64,000 bases of DNA from Nephromyces sp. MM_2019 (Eukaryota > Apicomplexa > Aconoidasida > Nephromycida), in contig JADHZB010001441.1 in NCBI GenBank assembly GCA_015657535.1, positions 62,001 to 126,000 on the forward strand, in the 5' to 3' direction. Under the pieces are notes generated by a model. It did no database searches and was not told the origin of the DNA. It was given only the letters and a program-made list of their open reading frames with translations. Positions 11,976 through 23,243 of this stretch are shown here, one piece after another. Both the position numbers and the translations under genes were made by a program. Each line of letters starts with the position of its first letter. Within the stretch, counting starts at the first letter, position 1.

Positions 11976-14900
11976 TTTATTTGCGCGTATTGTTTTAAGA
12001 GCACGTATGAAATGAATTATGGCAGGGAGCGGAATGCTGCAATCGTGAAAGTTTAAAGTATCGTAGCCCAGCAATTTCAGCGCGATCAGCTAATTTCGAG
12101 GAAATCAACGTAGCGATTTTTTTCCTTATTTGTTGGTTCATTTTTTAGAAATGCGAATAAAAAGCTAATCACCTGAACTTCACTGTAAGATAGTAAATAG
12201 TTTCCTAAATCTTTATGGACCGTGAAACTTGAAGTAAGATTACATTACTTAAACAGAGAATTTGATGAACTTTATGAGCATTTCTGCTAAAGCAAATACC
12301 GCATTCTGTTCGATACAGCGAAAAGCTTTTTTATCTGGGTCTCGACCTATATGATAAATTCGATGGCTTTTAGAGTCGACCACTCCTAGATTTTGCTAAA
12401 TATATTCCAACAATTTGCCAGAAATTCATTTTCGTAAAAGAAAATCAACGTCAATTTTTCCTGATAGACTAAATTTGCTTCATATTTCGTCCCTTGGTAT
12501 AAAATAACCTCAAAAATAAAGAGGGAGATGTAATACGTCACGAATGCTACAAAAACTGTTTAGGATATGAAACAATTAATTTTTGAGGAACATTTTTGTG
12601 GGGTGCAAGTCTGAGCGTATTTCTTGTTTAATTAGGATGATCCGATAATTAGCAATTACATGGTCAAACAGAGGTGCTGTGGCTTCTCATTAAGCATATA
12701 TAACTATGCTTTATAAGTCTGGTGCTTCATACGGCAGATTCTCAAGGTAAAAAACAGCAATAGTACAATCAGTAAAAGCAAAAGCTGATACCATGTTTCA
12801 ACTTGAAAAACTGCTCCCAAGTAGACCTTTCACAAAATCAAATTTTTAAACGCATAAATAGTTGCAGTAATCTAGTACATCCAGTTTTAGTACACTTTTG
12901 CTCCAAAGCTTCCATTTAGACAAATGCCACAGTTATTAGTCAGCGAATTTTGGTACTTTCTTTGAGAAATTTTTAGGGTTTTTAAATCGAAATTGAATCC
13001 GAATACCCAAACAGCTCTATTTCAAGCCAAAAAAATTGATTTTAATATATTTTCATTGCACTGCCTTCGAACAGTTTATTCATATCTCAAGTTCTTTGAA
13101 AATTTTAGGGGTGTTAAAATAATTGTGCTGCTTGCTAGAGATCATCATACCCCTTTAGGAACATCGCGAGATGTTACCTTGTGGTACTCCCCCTGTAACT
13201 TTAAAATAGTAAACCATTATTAAGGATTTTCTTCCTCTATAGAAGAATTGACGCCATCTTTTAATTTTCACATTTTCATGTCATTACAATGGTAACCTAT
13301 TAATTCACTCTATAATGAAAAAGCGCTGCTGACTTTTGCCACTTTCAGCTGCAGCTGCATTCTTTGATGAATCTTCGATGTATGCAAAGGGCGCCTGATG
13401 TATATGCCCAATATAATAAATGCTTTCCGCTATGCACACTTAAAATGAGCCGAAAAGTTACTCCTACACCCTGCTATAATTACTGTGTTATATATACTGC
13501 CTACTTGTGTAGTGTCGTGTTATACATACTTACTGCTGGTTTAGTGCCGTGGCACATGAACTTACTGTTCATCTAATGTAGAGTCGTGTTATATATACCT
13601 CCAGCTCATATTTTCGAAAAAGTCTTTTATGTCAAGTCCACGGGTTTGCCGACAAGTCCCAGCTTCGTTTCAAGCCCAATAGATGACTTCAAAGGGCATC
13701 AGGAGGTACCAATTGCATTAGATGTTCACATGGCTGTGCACCACATACCCGGGAAAAAAACGAGCAACGCGGCCTTGCGTTTTACTCCTTCAATATAATC
13801 TTTCCGACCTAGTTAAACTTGGCCATACCATTTGTTTCATTCAAGTGCAGTGCACTGCCGCCGAAACGGATAATCCTGTAGCTGCCAGGGCTGATTGTAT
13901 ATATATAAAACCCTGTGTGTGCGCGATACTCACGACTTTTTTAAATACCTCTTAAAAATATGTACACGTTATTTTGAAGTATTTCTGATCAGGGTTAGTG
14001 AACATCTCCGCATGTGTGATACCATACAGTATCGCCAAAGTTTTGTGATGGAGGTATTGCAATTCACACATGACTTCAGTGGAAGGAACAGATATTCAAT
14101 ACTTTCTACTACGAAAAGCGCGTGACGATAAAATAGCAGCTAGATTTGATCTTGTGAATAGTACCCACTTCCGCAGGATTTTCTGATAATTTGCCTCTAA
14201 GAGAGATTTCTTTCTGGAGTGTAGCTCATATCAATGCAGAATCTTACTTCAAAATCAACGGCAGCCTGAATGTGAACCCGCAGTCTGGGGAAGAACTTGA
14301 TATATTCATAGATATTCTGTAGCGTTGCCGCACCCCTAGAAAGGAGGCTAATCATTCCCTCCGCTCTTTGCAGAAACATCTTGCTCGAGTTGAGCAGCAT
14401 TTGTTGGAGAAGTCGTCACTCTTCATTTTGATGATACTCGTAATGTTGCTACACTTTTATTATGACCTGTACTCTCTTGAATAATCTGCGCAATATTGTC
14501 GTGCCGAGCTCTACTGAGCAGCTCAAGTAAGAGGATCATTAAAGTTTTTTCGCTATGTTCTTTCGGTATGGGGCTTTACGCATAAAGTTGCAGTCTTCGT
14601 GCATACTAACTTTAGCTATCGTACTACTTGAATACTAGTTTTTTTGGTTGATCCTTACTCTGTTCTTGGTTGTTTTTGCATTTGCTTGAATGATTAGATT
14701 TATGTCGCAAAGGCAAACCGAATGTGCAGGAATGATTATATTTTTACCCGCTTGAGCACCTTGGTATAAAGCACAATTGTGAAAGTTTATTCTGATAATG
14801 TTTATTTTCCTAGAAAAATGTGCTGATAATGAACAATTACATACTGCATCAGCTCTTCGGACAAGACTTATAGTATGAAATTACTCAGGAACAATATTAT

Positions 14901-15708
14901 TCGCAATGTTTTATAAGAAGACTGCATAAGAAATTCCGCCGTGTGTTCCAGCGTAGCAGATTTCCAAGCTTATCTTGCAGTCTTTTGTGGTGACTTCAGT
15001 GTGCATATGATCTTTTCAGTAATGTGATGTCTTACTGCATCTTTTTGCTGGAAAGATATTGTGCTTTGTGAATAAAGAGCTTGTCTATCTTACGCCAACT
15101 TCTATTGCCAAGGCATTATAATTTCTATTTCATTTTTATAGTAGAATGAAGTCAAAGCATTTCAATGCTTTGCTTGGACTGGATCGTATATTCACTTTTT
15201 GGTAGTAACTATCTAGTTGATTGAACCTGTGGATTGGCTTTGAAAACTGCAGTGTCTAATCTTTTGCTTGGAAGGAAAATTTTTGTCATACACCTTGCTG
15301 CATATTTTGGTTGAAATTTTTCAGCTTTTTCATCTGCTTTAAGATAGTGATGACTGAAGATCTATAAATCTTTTTTTTATGCTCGGAAGGAGAATTCTTC
15401 TCATATCTTACTGATTAAGCGAATTGCAGAAAATTTCACCCCTTCTCTCCCCAAACCTCTTTTTCTGATGATTGTTCGTGTGATTCTATGTTTTTCTGGA
15501 GCCACTGATTAAACGAATTGTATAATTTTCTGCGAATCTCTTTTTTTATTTTGTTTCTATAAGCCAGTTTTAGCATAATTCCACTCAAAAAAACATCTTT
15601 TTTATCACTAAATGAGCTATTCTCCCTTTTGATTACAAAATTTAATTAAATTTTTCCGCAGAAACACTTCCCTAATGATTTTTATGTTTGGTGCCGGACA
15701 GCATCGTG

Positions 15709-16876
15709 ATGTTTGCCAATGCATACCCGGGGAATGATATTCCAGCTGAGCAAGTTACGCAAGTAAACTTAGCTCCATCTCTGAGAATCAGGATTACGAT
15801 ATTAAGATGGCTTTTCCTCATCGTCATCCCAGTGGTTGTCTTCCTTCTCTTCCTTATGGGGAGTTGGGTCAACGACAGTTCATCTCCTGCACATAGTTCC
15901 AACTTTTCTACGGGCCCTTCCAAGTTCACCTTCACCTTTTCTGGGGTATATAAAATAGAAAGCATTGCAGATTATGCCAGAGTTACTGAAGAGGGTAGCA
16001 ATGGTGAAGTTCGGATGTTGAGTGATGGAAATGTTCTAAAAACGATCACGAATAATGGAGGAGAGAATACTCCTCACCCTCATTCAGCTTCAGCAGCAAT
16101 TGCCTCTAGTAATGCTCTGTCAGTCTATTCTGCCCGTACAACGCACACTAGTAATGGTAGCAACTATTCTCCCAAAACTTATATTTCCCCTTCGTTAGGA
16201 AAATCGCTTTACGTACACCGTCAAGAAAATTTGAGAAATCTACCGTCAAGTTTTTTTGAAGATGAAGATTTTCCCGCTCAATTTGAACCAGATTATATTT
16301 TTTTCGGAAAAAAAACTGCTTGGATAGATTATTTAAGCAAATTAGCAAGTCAATTTTTTCGCTTGAAGGGTAGTAAGCAGCTCGCTGATGGCTTATCCGC
16401 TAATGCTGATTACCCATTCAAAAATGCAGCAGGGAAGGAGTTACCGGGGGAGGTTGAAAGTCGTGCCTTTTTCTCGACGTTACCCCCTGTGGATTCAAAA
16501 CAGTTGGAGCTTTTTGAGGTTGAAGATAAGAGGAGCTTGTCGCTCTCGACTACTAAGGATAACCCTGCTGCATTAGCCAGTCCTTTCGAAGGAACAGTTA
16601 GCGTACTGTTGATGCTTCGATCTTCTGTTTTATGGGGAATGCACCTATCGCTTCTTCAACTAATATTTTCAGGTGCTCCTGCAGATAAAAACCTACTCTT
16701 TCTTGAGGGTTTGAATTCTATTAGAGGAGAATCTGCACCTTTCAAAGGATTTTCTAATTTGAAGTATTTCAAGGTTCTTCAGAGCTTTTTAGCAAGTAAC
16801 ACGGGTATAGAGGGTGGGAGAGGCACAGGGCAGCGGCAAGGAGTTTCGAAGTCTCAGAAAGTGCCTGATGACGCTG
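15709..16876 (+). other. Exon 1 of E3 ligase: signal anchor and lumenal region
   Basis: Coding exon 1 encodes MFANAYPG and then a hydrophobic stretch ending VFLLFLMGSWV, followed by an Asn/Ser-rich, probably lumenal, segment. The favoured donor is GTAAGC after codon 389 plus one base, and the next exon starts with the two bases that complete the Gly codon. GTATAG at 16805 is a weaker in-phase alternative. The frame stays open to 16965, so the exact end needs transcript data. Confidence 0.75.
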
Positions 16877-19800
16877 GTAAGCTGTTTGGAGGGAGCAGGG
16901 GTTCACGAAGATTTTTAGTAGGATTTGCTAGTAAATTAGTGTGTTCAAGAGGATTTTTTCTTTGAGTAGTGTCTCAGTCAGTTAAGAGCAGTGCTTTTTC
17001 TTCGTATTGTGCATCGATAGTTTGGGATTGATGAGGAAATTTTCATGTAGGAGATTTAAAAGTTTTTCAAGCGAATTCTTTAGTAGAATATATACTTTAT
17101 TGATGATTTAAAGCCTTTTTTTTCGTCATTTCTTGGTATATGTATGTTCACTCTTGTGTTTCATACTAATCTTGAATAACTGAGCAATTTCGTTTTTTTA
17201 CCTTTTTCTTTTTTTGATAAAGGCGAGTCTGGGATACCCGACTTCTGTACTTTCACTGCCCGTCTAAGCCCCTCATACGACAAAAATTGGGAAAAATCTA
17301 GGAGACCCATTGATGATATGAATTATTCAACTCTTCTGCGAACTGCGTCGGATACTTCATATCGTAGGGAGATAGTGAGAAACAAATTTCATGCTCAAAG
17401 TAATGCTATTTCAGAGAATGTGAGCTCTTATGCTAGGAGACTTTACGGTAATTTTATGGATTACTTTGGATACTCATCGGAGAACTCACAGAAAGGTATA
17501 GTGGGGGGTTCTGAGCATTCGTGTTTCAGTGATAATGGTGGCCTCTCTGGATGTGGTTCACATGAAGTTATTCAGAAGCAGCCTAATGCTGAACCAGATT
17601 TGTTACAAAACCCCTCGCCAAAATCCCCCACCAAGACCCCCCACCAAAGCCCACCCCCAAACCCCTCCACCAAGCCTTCTTCCTCTGGTACATCCACGCA
17701 AAGAGGAGCTAGTCCTTCAAAAGCCAGGAGGCTCAACTCTTCCACAAATTTCGATTCATTCTCTCACCCTTCTCTGTCAATAGAAGGCGGAGAAAGTCAA
17801 AACGTCAACACGCTTCGCCCTGCTGCTATCTTTCCATACTTTACCCTACCCTATCACCACCAGGTAGCTACCATTAGTAATAGCTTGAGGAATGCCGTTG
17901 AAGATTACCTTCGCTATAGTGTTTCAGTTTCTTGGGTCCTCCCTTTGATGGATAGAGGCTTGAAGGCTATTCAAGCTCTTGCACCTCCTCGCTCTTCTGC
18001 AGAAAACTGCAACTCAACGCAGGAGGAGGCTTTAGTCTTCGACCAGTCAGCGAATGAGAAGAAAAATCCTTCTTCTCACACATTCCAAAGCGAAACGAAT
18101 TCCACGTCAGTATTGAAGAGAGACCAAGGTCTTGATTTCTCTCTGGATGATTGCTGGAAAGATGAAGATGAAGCAGTAATTTCCGAAAACGTGGGGAAAG
18201 CGAGGATTTCTGGAGTAGAAGCCTCAAAAATAGCCTTCTCCCCCCCCTCATACTCCCAGAAAAACAGCGAAAATCATATCAAGACCACCGACAAAAGGGC
18301 TCTGGCTTCTTCACTGGCTGGCGGAACTGCTGCTTCAAAACCACACGCCGACTCATCATCTCTCGTACTCAATGTAGTTTCCTTAGATTGTAATGTTAGT
18401 ATCGAAATATGGGGTGCTCCTTTTGACTATGAGAAGCTCATTGGTGACTACGGCTTCTTCTCCTTCTTCTTTAACCTCAAGTGTATTGCTGAGCTGATGC
18501 TAATATGGTTTCAGATCAAGAGATGTGAGTCAAGTGCCTACGCTGCCAAAATCTCTCTTCTTTCAATCGGAGTATCTGCAGCAATTGATATGTTTGAGAT
18601 CTTCTTCTTGGTATTCATAGGAGCTACCCTGACAGTGCTTCTCGGATACTGCATCATCATGTGTCTTTTCAAGGTTAGAGTAGCAGCTTTTATGGTGGTG
18701 AAAGTGGGTTTCTAGTTTTGAGTGAAGATAATGTAATCTCATGATTTTATCTTGTGTGTGGTGTGTGTGGTGCGTGTGTGCTTTTTTTGGTGAAGATTAT
18801 AATTTCATTAGTTTTGCTAGCAGATGAGCTGCAAAGAGTTTTATGCGTGTTTGTTTTACATTTCTTTGCTTATCTTTTTCAGTGTGTCACATAGTTATCT
18901 TAAAGTTTGGTTTTTTTGCTCCTTTAGTTCATTCACTTCTTCTTCTTGGAGGTACGATATATCGCCGTTGTGTGGAGAGCAAGACACCCAGAAATTTTAT
19001 CTGAACAGTATGAAACGCTAAGGTATCCAAATTTTTATATATACAAGGGATTTTGTGTGTGTTTAGTGTTTCGATACCGCCTTTGAATTTTTTCAAGGTA
19101 TATGATAATTGAGGATGTTTGCTGGAGGATGAGGGAAACTATTAAACTTTGATGTTTTGGAAATAGTTTTTTATGAAGGAGGCTTTTTCTTAGGTGTTCT
19201 GGCAATACTCCTAGGCAGCTTGTTGGTAGCTTACTGTTGTTGAAAAATTGTGAGAAGTGTTTGATGAATTTCATTGAAGATTTTGCTGGAAGTTCACTTA
19301 CTTTATAATGCGTTCTAGAAGTTTTCATGTATATCTCGTCTGTGTATGTGTGTGTGTTGTGTGTATGTGTGCTTCTGTGTGCGCCTCTGTGCATTTGTGT
19401 GTGTTTATCCTTTTATTTTTCAAAAGGGGCAGCCATTTTTATCGCATAATTTTCATCAAGCTCATGAGTAAATTTTGCGTACAGCCGCAGGATTGCCCCC
19501 TTCGCCTTCCTCTTTCTTTGTGGCATCATCGCTTGGGGTGCATTGGCATTTGCTGCGGCTCTCTTTTTTCCACTGGCGCTGCCTTTCTTCTATTTAATTT
19601 GGGTTCCTCAAATAGTTTATGATATTTGGAAAGGGCAGAGGTGAGAGGCTGATTTTTCTTTCTTCTTCTTCTTCCTCTTCAAAAAAGATGAGAACAAGCA
19701 GAAAACATCAAAAATGGTGAAATATTAGAATTTGATGATGTTTTATAATCAAGAGCGATGAGGCATCTTCAAGTTTTTTCATTATGTTGATGAAATTTCC

Positions 19801-22800
19801 AAGAATAAATGCTCTTTTTGACAGTGTCAAGGATGCCTTTCCTTGCGCTATATATAGTAGTTGATTTAGGCTCTTCTTTACGCTTTTTTGTGTTTTTTTT
19901 CTTCAGTTTTTAGTGCTTTTTTGCTGCAAATTAGTGGCTTTTTTTTGGGTGTTATTTGCGCTTTTTTCTCTCATTTGCGTTGTATTCTATCGGCTTCCTT
20001 GCTGTTTGATTGAAACACGCTCTATATTAGTGGTTCCTCATTTTTTTGAATATTGAATATTCAAATTCATTATAGTGTAATACCTGTTATTAGGCATCAC
20101 AATGCAGATCTTCAATCATCGAATATTTGACCTTTTCAGTGAATTTTTTTTGTCGAAATTTGATTTCTTTGATGATTTTTCGTGTGGCTTGTTGATTCGG
20201 AAGATTTTAAAGAGCTTAGATGCTGCTACTCCACCGGCAGCCTGCGCTCTTCTATAGCGTTATACCTCTAGATTATTTGCCAGGAGTTCAACTGCTTTGC
20301 GCTCCATTTTTAGCCTAATTTGATAGGAATTAGGTTAATTTGCGGTAATTGCATGTTGACGAACATGCTCCTGACACCTTGCTTACACCCTTGGCGAATA
20401 CCTCCCTCACACCCCCTCCACACCCCCCTCACACCCTCCTCATATCAGCTTACTCATAAGATGAAGAGGAAGATAATTTTTTTTTTCGCACACGACATGG
20501 GCAATAAGCTAGCTTATATTTTGCATCTTCATAGCTATGATTGCCTATTTTTCAGCTTTTTGCAGGTGAAATTGTATTTTTTTGAAGATTTTATAATTTT
20601 TCGCTTTTATTGACTTTCTATGCAGGAACTCTATTAACGTTACTTATCTTGTATTACTTTCATTCTGCCGTTGGTTACTGCCGGCTTATCTGTTCGGGAA
20701 TCTGCACATTTTCTCCAATGAATATCTGAAGGATTTATCGATATCCGGGAACTTTAAGGTTTCATTAATCATATTTTTAGTGCTGGTAAGTATGTATTTT
20801 GTGTGCTTGTGTGTGCAGTTAAGATGTTTTCTTATCATTAAAAGCTTGCATAGCTGGGGTTTCATGAAAAACTTTTAAGAAACAGTTTGGAGCTAGTGAT
20901 TCCAACACTGTTGTTATCAACCCTTTTGCTGAGGAAATTTTATAAATAAGGCAGAATTTCAGAGCTTTCCTGCTAGTTTGTTGTGTATTTCCAAGGTATT
21001 TGATATTTTTTCAAATTTTAGTCCCGTCTTTTTGTATAGTATTAGGCCCTACTGAGGAAAATTCGAATAGTAGGTTGAGATGTCTGCACAAATGTAGAAA
21101 TTGTGTGTAAAACTCTTTTCTCTCTGGCATCTCTCGCTTTCACTAAAGAGTTTCACCGCTGTGGAGAATCAGCGTTTTTCCCAATGATTTTTTTAAATTC
21201 CCGAGTTTTTTGCGCGTGACGATGTTTTTTCTTCAGGTAGTTCAATTGGTGATCATGTCGGGCCAGCGTCGATTTGGTTCTAGGTAAGTCATATATACAT
21301 TCTTCCAACTTTCTTAAACCTTTCGAGAAACTCTTCCAAGACTCTAAGCTTTTTGACTTTTCTCCTCTCCACTGCTGATTTTGCTGCATGGCACCAACGC
21401 TTCTATTAAATGCGCTATTTTTTCCGGAAATACCCATTGTTTGGGAAAATTGTGTGTACATACACCCTGCTGCGTGTACATATACACACACACAGTGTAT
21501 ATGCACACACAGTGTAATTTGATGTATGCTCTCAGTTAATCCTGTGGGCGTTGGAGTTTTGATCTCTTGATTGAATAATGCATTCATTTCACCAGCATAT
21601 ATATTTTGCAATTACTTCGGTTTGATCCTGCTTGAACTTTGATTTCGCTTATCTAACAAATGCTTGATTTTTTGCAGGTTCTTTGTGCCCTTGAAATGCC
21701 TTCCTCATGTTTACGATTATCTACGGCGATTTTCGATAGATATGACAGAGCAAGGGGAGATTGATTGCGTAATTTGTATTAATAAGATTGATGCTGTAAA
21801 CAGGTTGGTGTGTGTGTTGCAAGTCGTCTCATGTGGGAGATGTTATCATGAAAAAGTTTCATTTTACACTTTAGCTTCTCTAGAAGAGCTTAAAAGAGCC
21901 CAATATTCTTTTTTTATCACTTTAATTAGCCAATTTTACCTTAAGTGGGTAATTTTTAGCTACTCTGCTTGTGTGTTCTTTGGAGCGAGCAAAAATTGCT
22001 TCCTTGAGATACACACAGAAACGATACTTTCGAATGATTTTTGTGTGCTATAGTTAGACTGGTTGCCGTGTAGCTGCTACTTCAATTCTTCATGGTTTTT
22101 GTACATATATATCGTATTTCATTCGCGATTTCTTCTCTCTCCTGGATAAAACTAACAATCTGCTATATATAGTAATAAATTTTTTTAATTTAGTTTTTCT
22201 ATTATAGATGGAATTGCGTTTACTTAGATTTTTTTGTCTAGTGATGCAGCCTCTTCATGAAGATGCACTGGGTTTACAGTGGGTGGCTGGTATTTGTTGA
22301 TTTGCTTCTTTGAAACGAATATTTGCTTTTTTGTTTACAGGAAGGTTTGCATAACTCCCTGTGATCATATCTTCCATACTGATTGCCTGCGACAGTGGAT
22401 GGAGGTGAAATTGGAGTGCCCAACCTGCAGAAGTGAGCTTTTCAAAATATTTTGTGCGACTGTTGGCCAAATTTTTTGATTTACTCGGTTTTCCCCATGT
22501 TTTGTGTATATTTTTTAACTGCTTGTCGCGCATTTTATTTCGCTTGGAAGCTTTTTTCCTATTGAACTGCCAAAAAACGTCAAAAAGATGGTAGTGCCAC
22601 ACTAGACATAATAAGTTTGCCGAATTGCTGCTGAAATGCGATTCAGACTTCACTGCTTCCGACTAGTTTTTTTTTCATTTAATTTGCAAATTTTAGATTT
22701 ATTTTCCCTCGCTTTGTTTACCGTGAGCATATATTGTTTATGGTGATCTTCTATGCAAGGTTTCTGCTTAGAACTTACATGGGTTGTTATATATCTTAGA

Positions 22801-23243
22801 CGCTTAATTTAGTGTATTAGCAAGCTTTTATAAGCCTTGATGATCTTTTGTATTGAAGGGGAGGATTTATACAATTTTTTTTTCTAACGGCTCTATTCGT
22901 AGACTATGAGCTAATTTTATTCGTCGTGCGGTTGATGTATATATATATGCATTTCTCACCCCTGAGTAACCTGTATAGAGCTTTAAAGCTAGCTGCATGT
23001 CTAAATACATATTTGCTTTCTATCCCTTTTTTTTTGATGGCGATAATACCTTCTTCTATGAGAATAAATATCGTAAAATATCAAAAAAAGTGTCATATCT
23101 ATTGGGGGTTGATTAGCTAAAACTATAGGAATCGTTGTGTTGTTTATTTTGCTTGTTTTAAGCTTTAATTTCTTCATCTTATTCGTATCTCTGTGTGCGT
23201 TCTTCATCATTGATTTACAGGAAGTCTACCTTTTTTTGCGTAA
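15709..23243 (+). CDS. Transmembrane RING-H2 E3 ubiquitin ligase, Tul1/DSC-complex family
   Basis: Nine coding exons: 15709-16876, 17223-18673, 18952-19022, 19491-19640, 20626-20785, 21237-21283, 21678-21803, 22341-22432, 23221-23243. Phases match at every junction and the total is 3288 nt, 1095 aa. The start is the first ATG after an in-frame stop and gives a signal-anchor helix (residues about 26-48). A long Ser/Pro-rich lumenal region follows, then from about residue 790 a multispanning block with Tul1 hallmarks: FYLIWVPQIVYDIWKGQR, SFCRWLLPAYLFGN, RFFVPLKCLPHVYDY. The C-terminal RING-H2 ligands are C1046, C1049, C1065, H1067, H1070, C1073, C1084 and C1087, ending CPTCRRSLPFFA. Known Tul1 ubiquitinates membrane proteins in Golgi/endosomes/vacuole. 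Yeast Tul1 is about 760 aa, so the lumenal part is expanded here. Exon 1 could end earlier (16804) in the same phase. Confidence 0.88.
17590..17715 (+). repeat. Pro/Ser/Thr-rich low-complexity coding segment
   Basis: C-rich stretch inside exon 2 of the E3 ligase encoding NPSPKSPTKTPHQSPPPNPS and similar. It belongs to the lumenal insertion absent from the compact Tul1 core as I remember it, and is probably disordered and possibly O-glycosylated. A second open frame (17529-17783) here is a shadow of the C-rich composition. Confidence 0.7.
18752..18783 (+). repeat. TG microsatellite in intron 2 of the E3 ligase
   Basis: Interrupted TG run (TTGTGTGTGGTGTGTGTGG) about 80 bp downstream of the exon 2 donor. 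It fits the T/G-rich intron sense strands seen across the window. Confidence 0.7.
19331..19412 (+). repeat. TG microsatellite in intron 3 of the E3 ligase
   Basis: Interrupted TG repeats (TGTGTATGTGTGTGTGTTGT and onward) between exons 18952-19022 and 19491-19640. Open frames across it on both strands are low-complexity artefacts. Confidence 0.75.
21446..21514. repeat. TG/CA tract with self-complementary arrangement
   Basis: TGTGTACATACACCCTG is followed by TGTACATATACACACACACA and TGTATATGCACACACAGTG. TG and CA blocks alternate, so the transcript could fold into hairpins. It lies in the intron between exons 21237-21283 and 21678-21803 of the E3 ligase. Confidence 0.55.

Larger units (their letters stand above)
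9389..15708. other. Divergent intergenic region, no gene recognised
   Basis: About 6.3 kb between the minus-strand PCI-like gene and the plus-strand E3 ligase. All open frames are short (under 110 codons), lack splice context and match nothing I recognise. The region must hold both promoters. The + strand changes from A-rich on the left to T-rich from about 11.5 kb, marking the likely switch in transcription direction. A TG-rich tract lies at 11830-11975. A splice-acceptor-like site (TTTTTCCGCAG) just before the E3 start suggests a spliced 5' leader for that gene. Confidence 0.6.

Noticed and set aside
16660..16672. Apparent acceptor TAATATTTTCAG in E3 exon 1 implying a 76-nt intron
   Set aside because: All nearby donors would shift the frame into early stops, while the unspliced frame stays open.
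17529..17783. Second open frame within exon 2 of the E3 ligase
   Set aside because: It is a Pro/Arg-rich shadow of the C-rich low-complexity segment; the main frame has 484 codons and family support.
19424..19490. Earlier acceptor for E3 exon 4 giving GSHFYRIIFIKLM
   Set aside because: This frame does not connect to the conserved WVPQIVYDIW frame without a frameshift. The acceptor before 19491 joins in phase.
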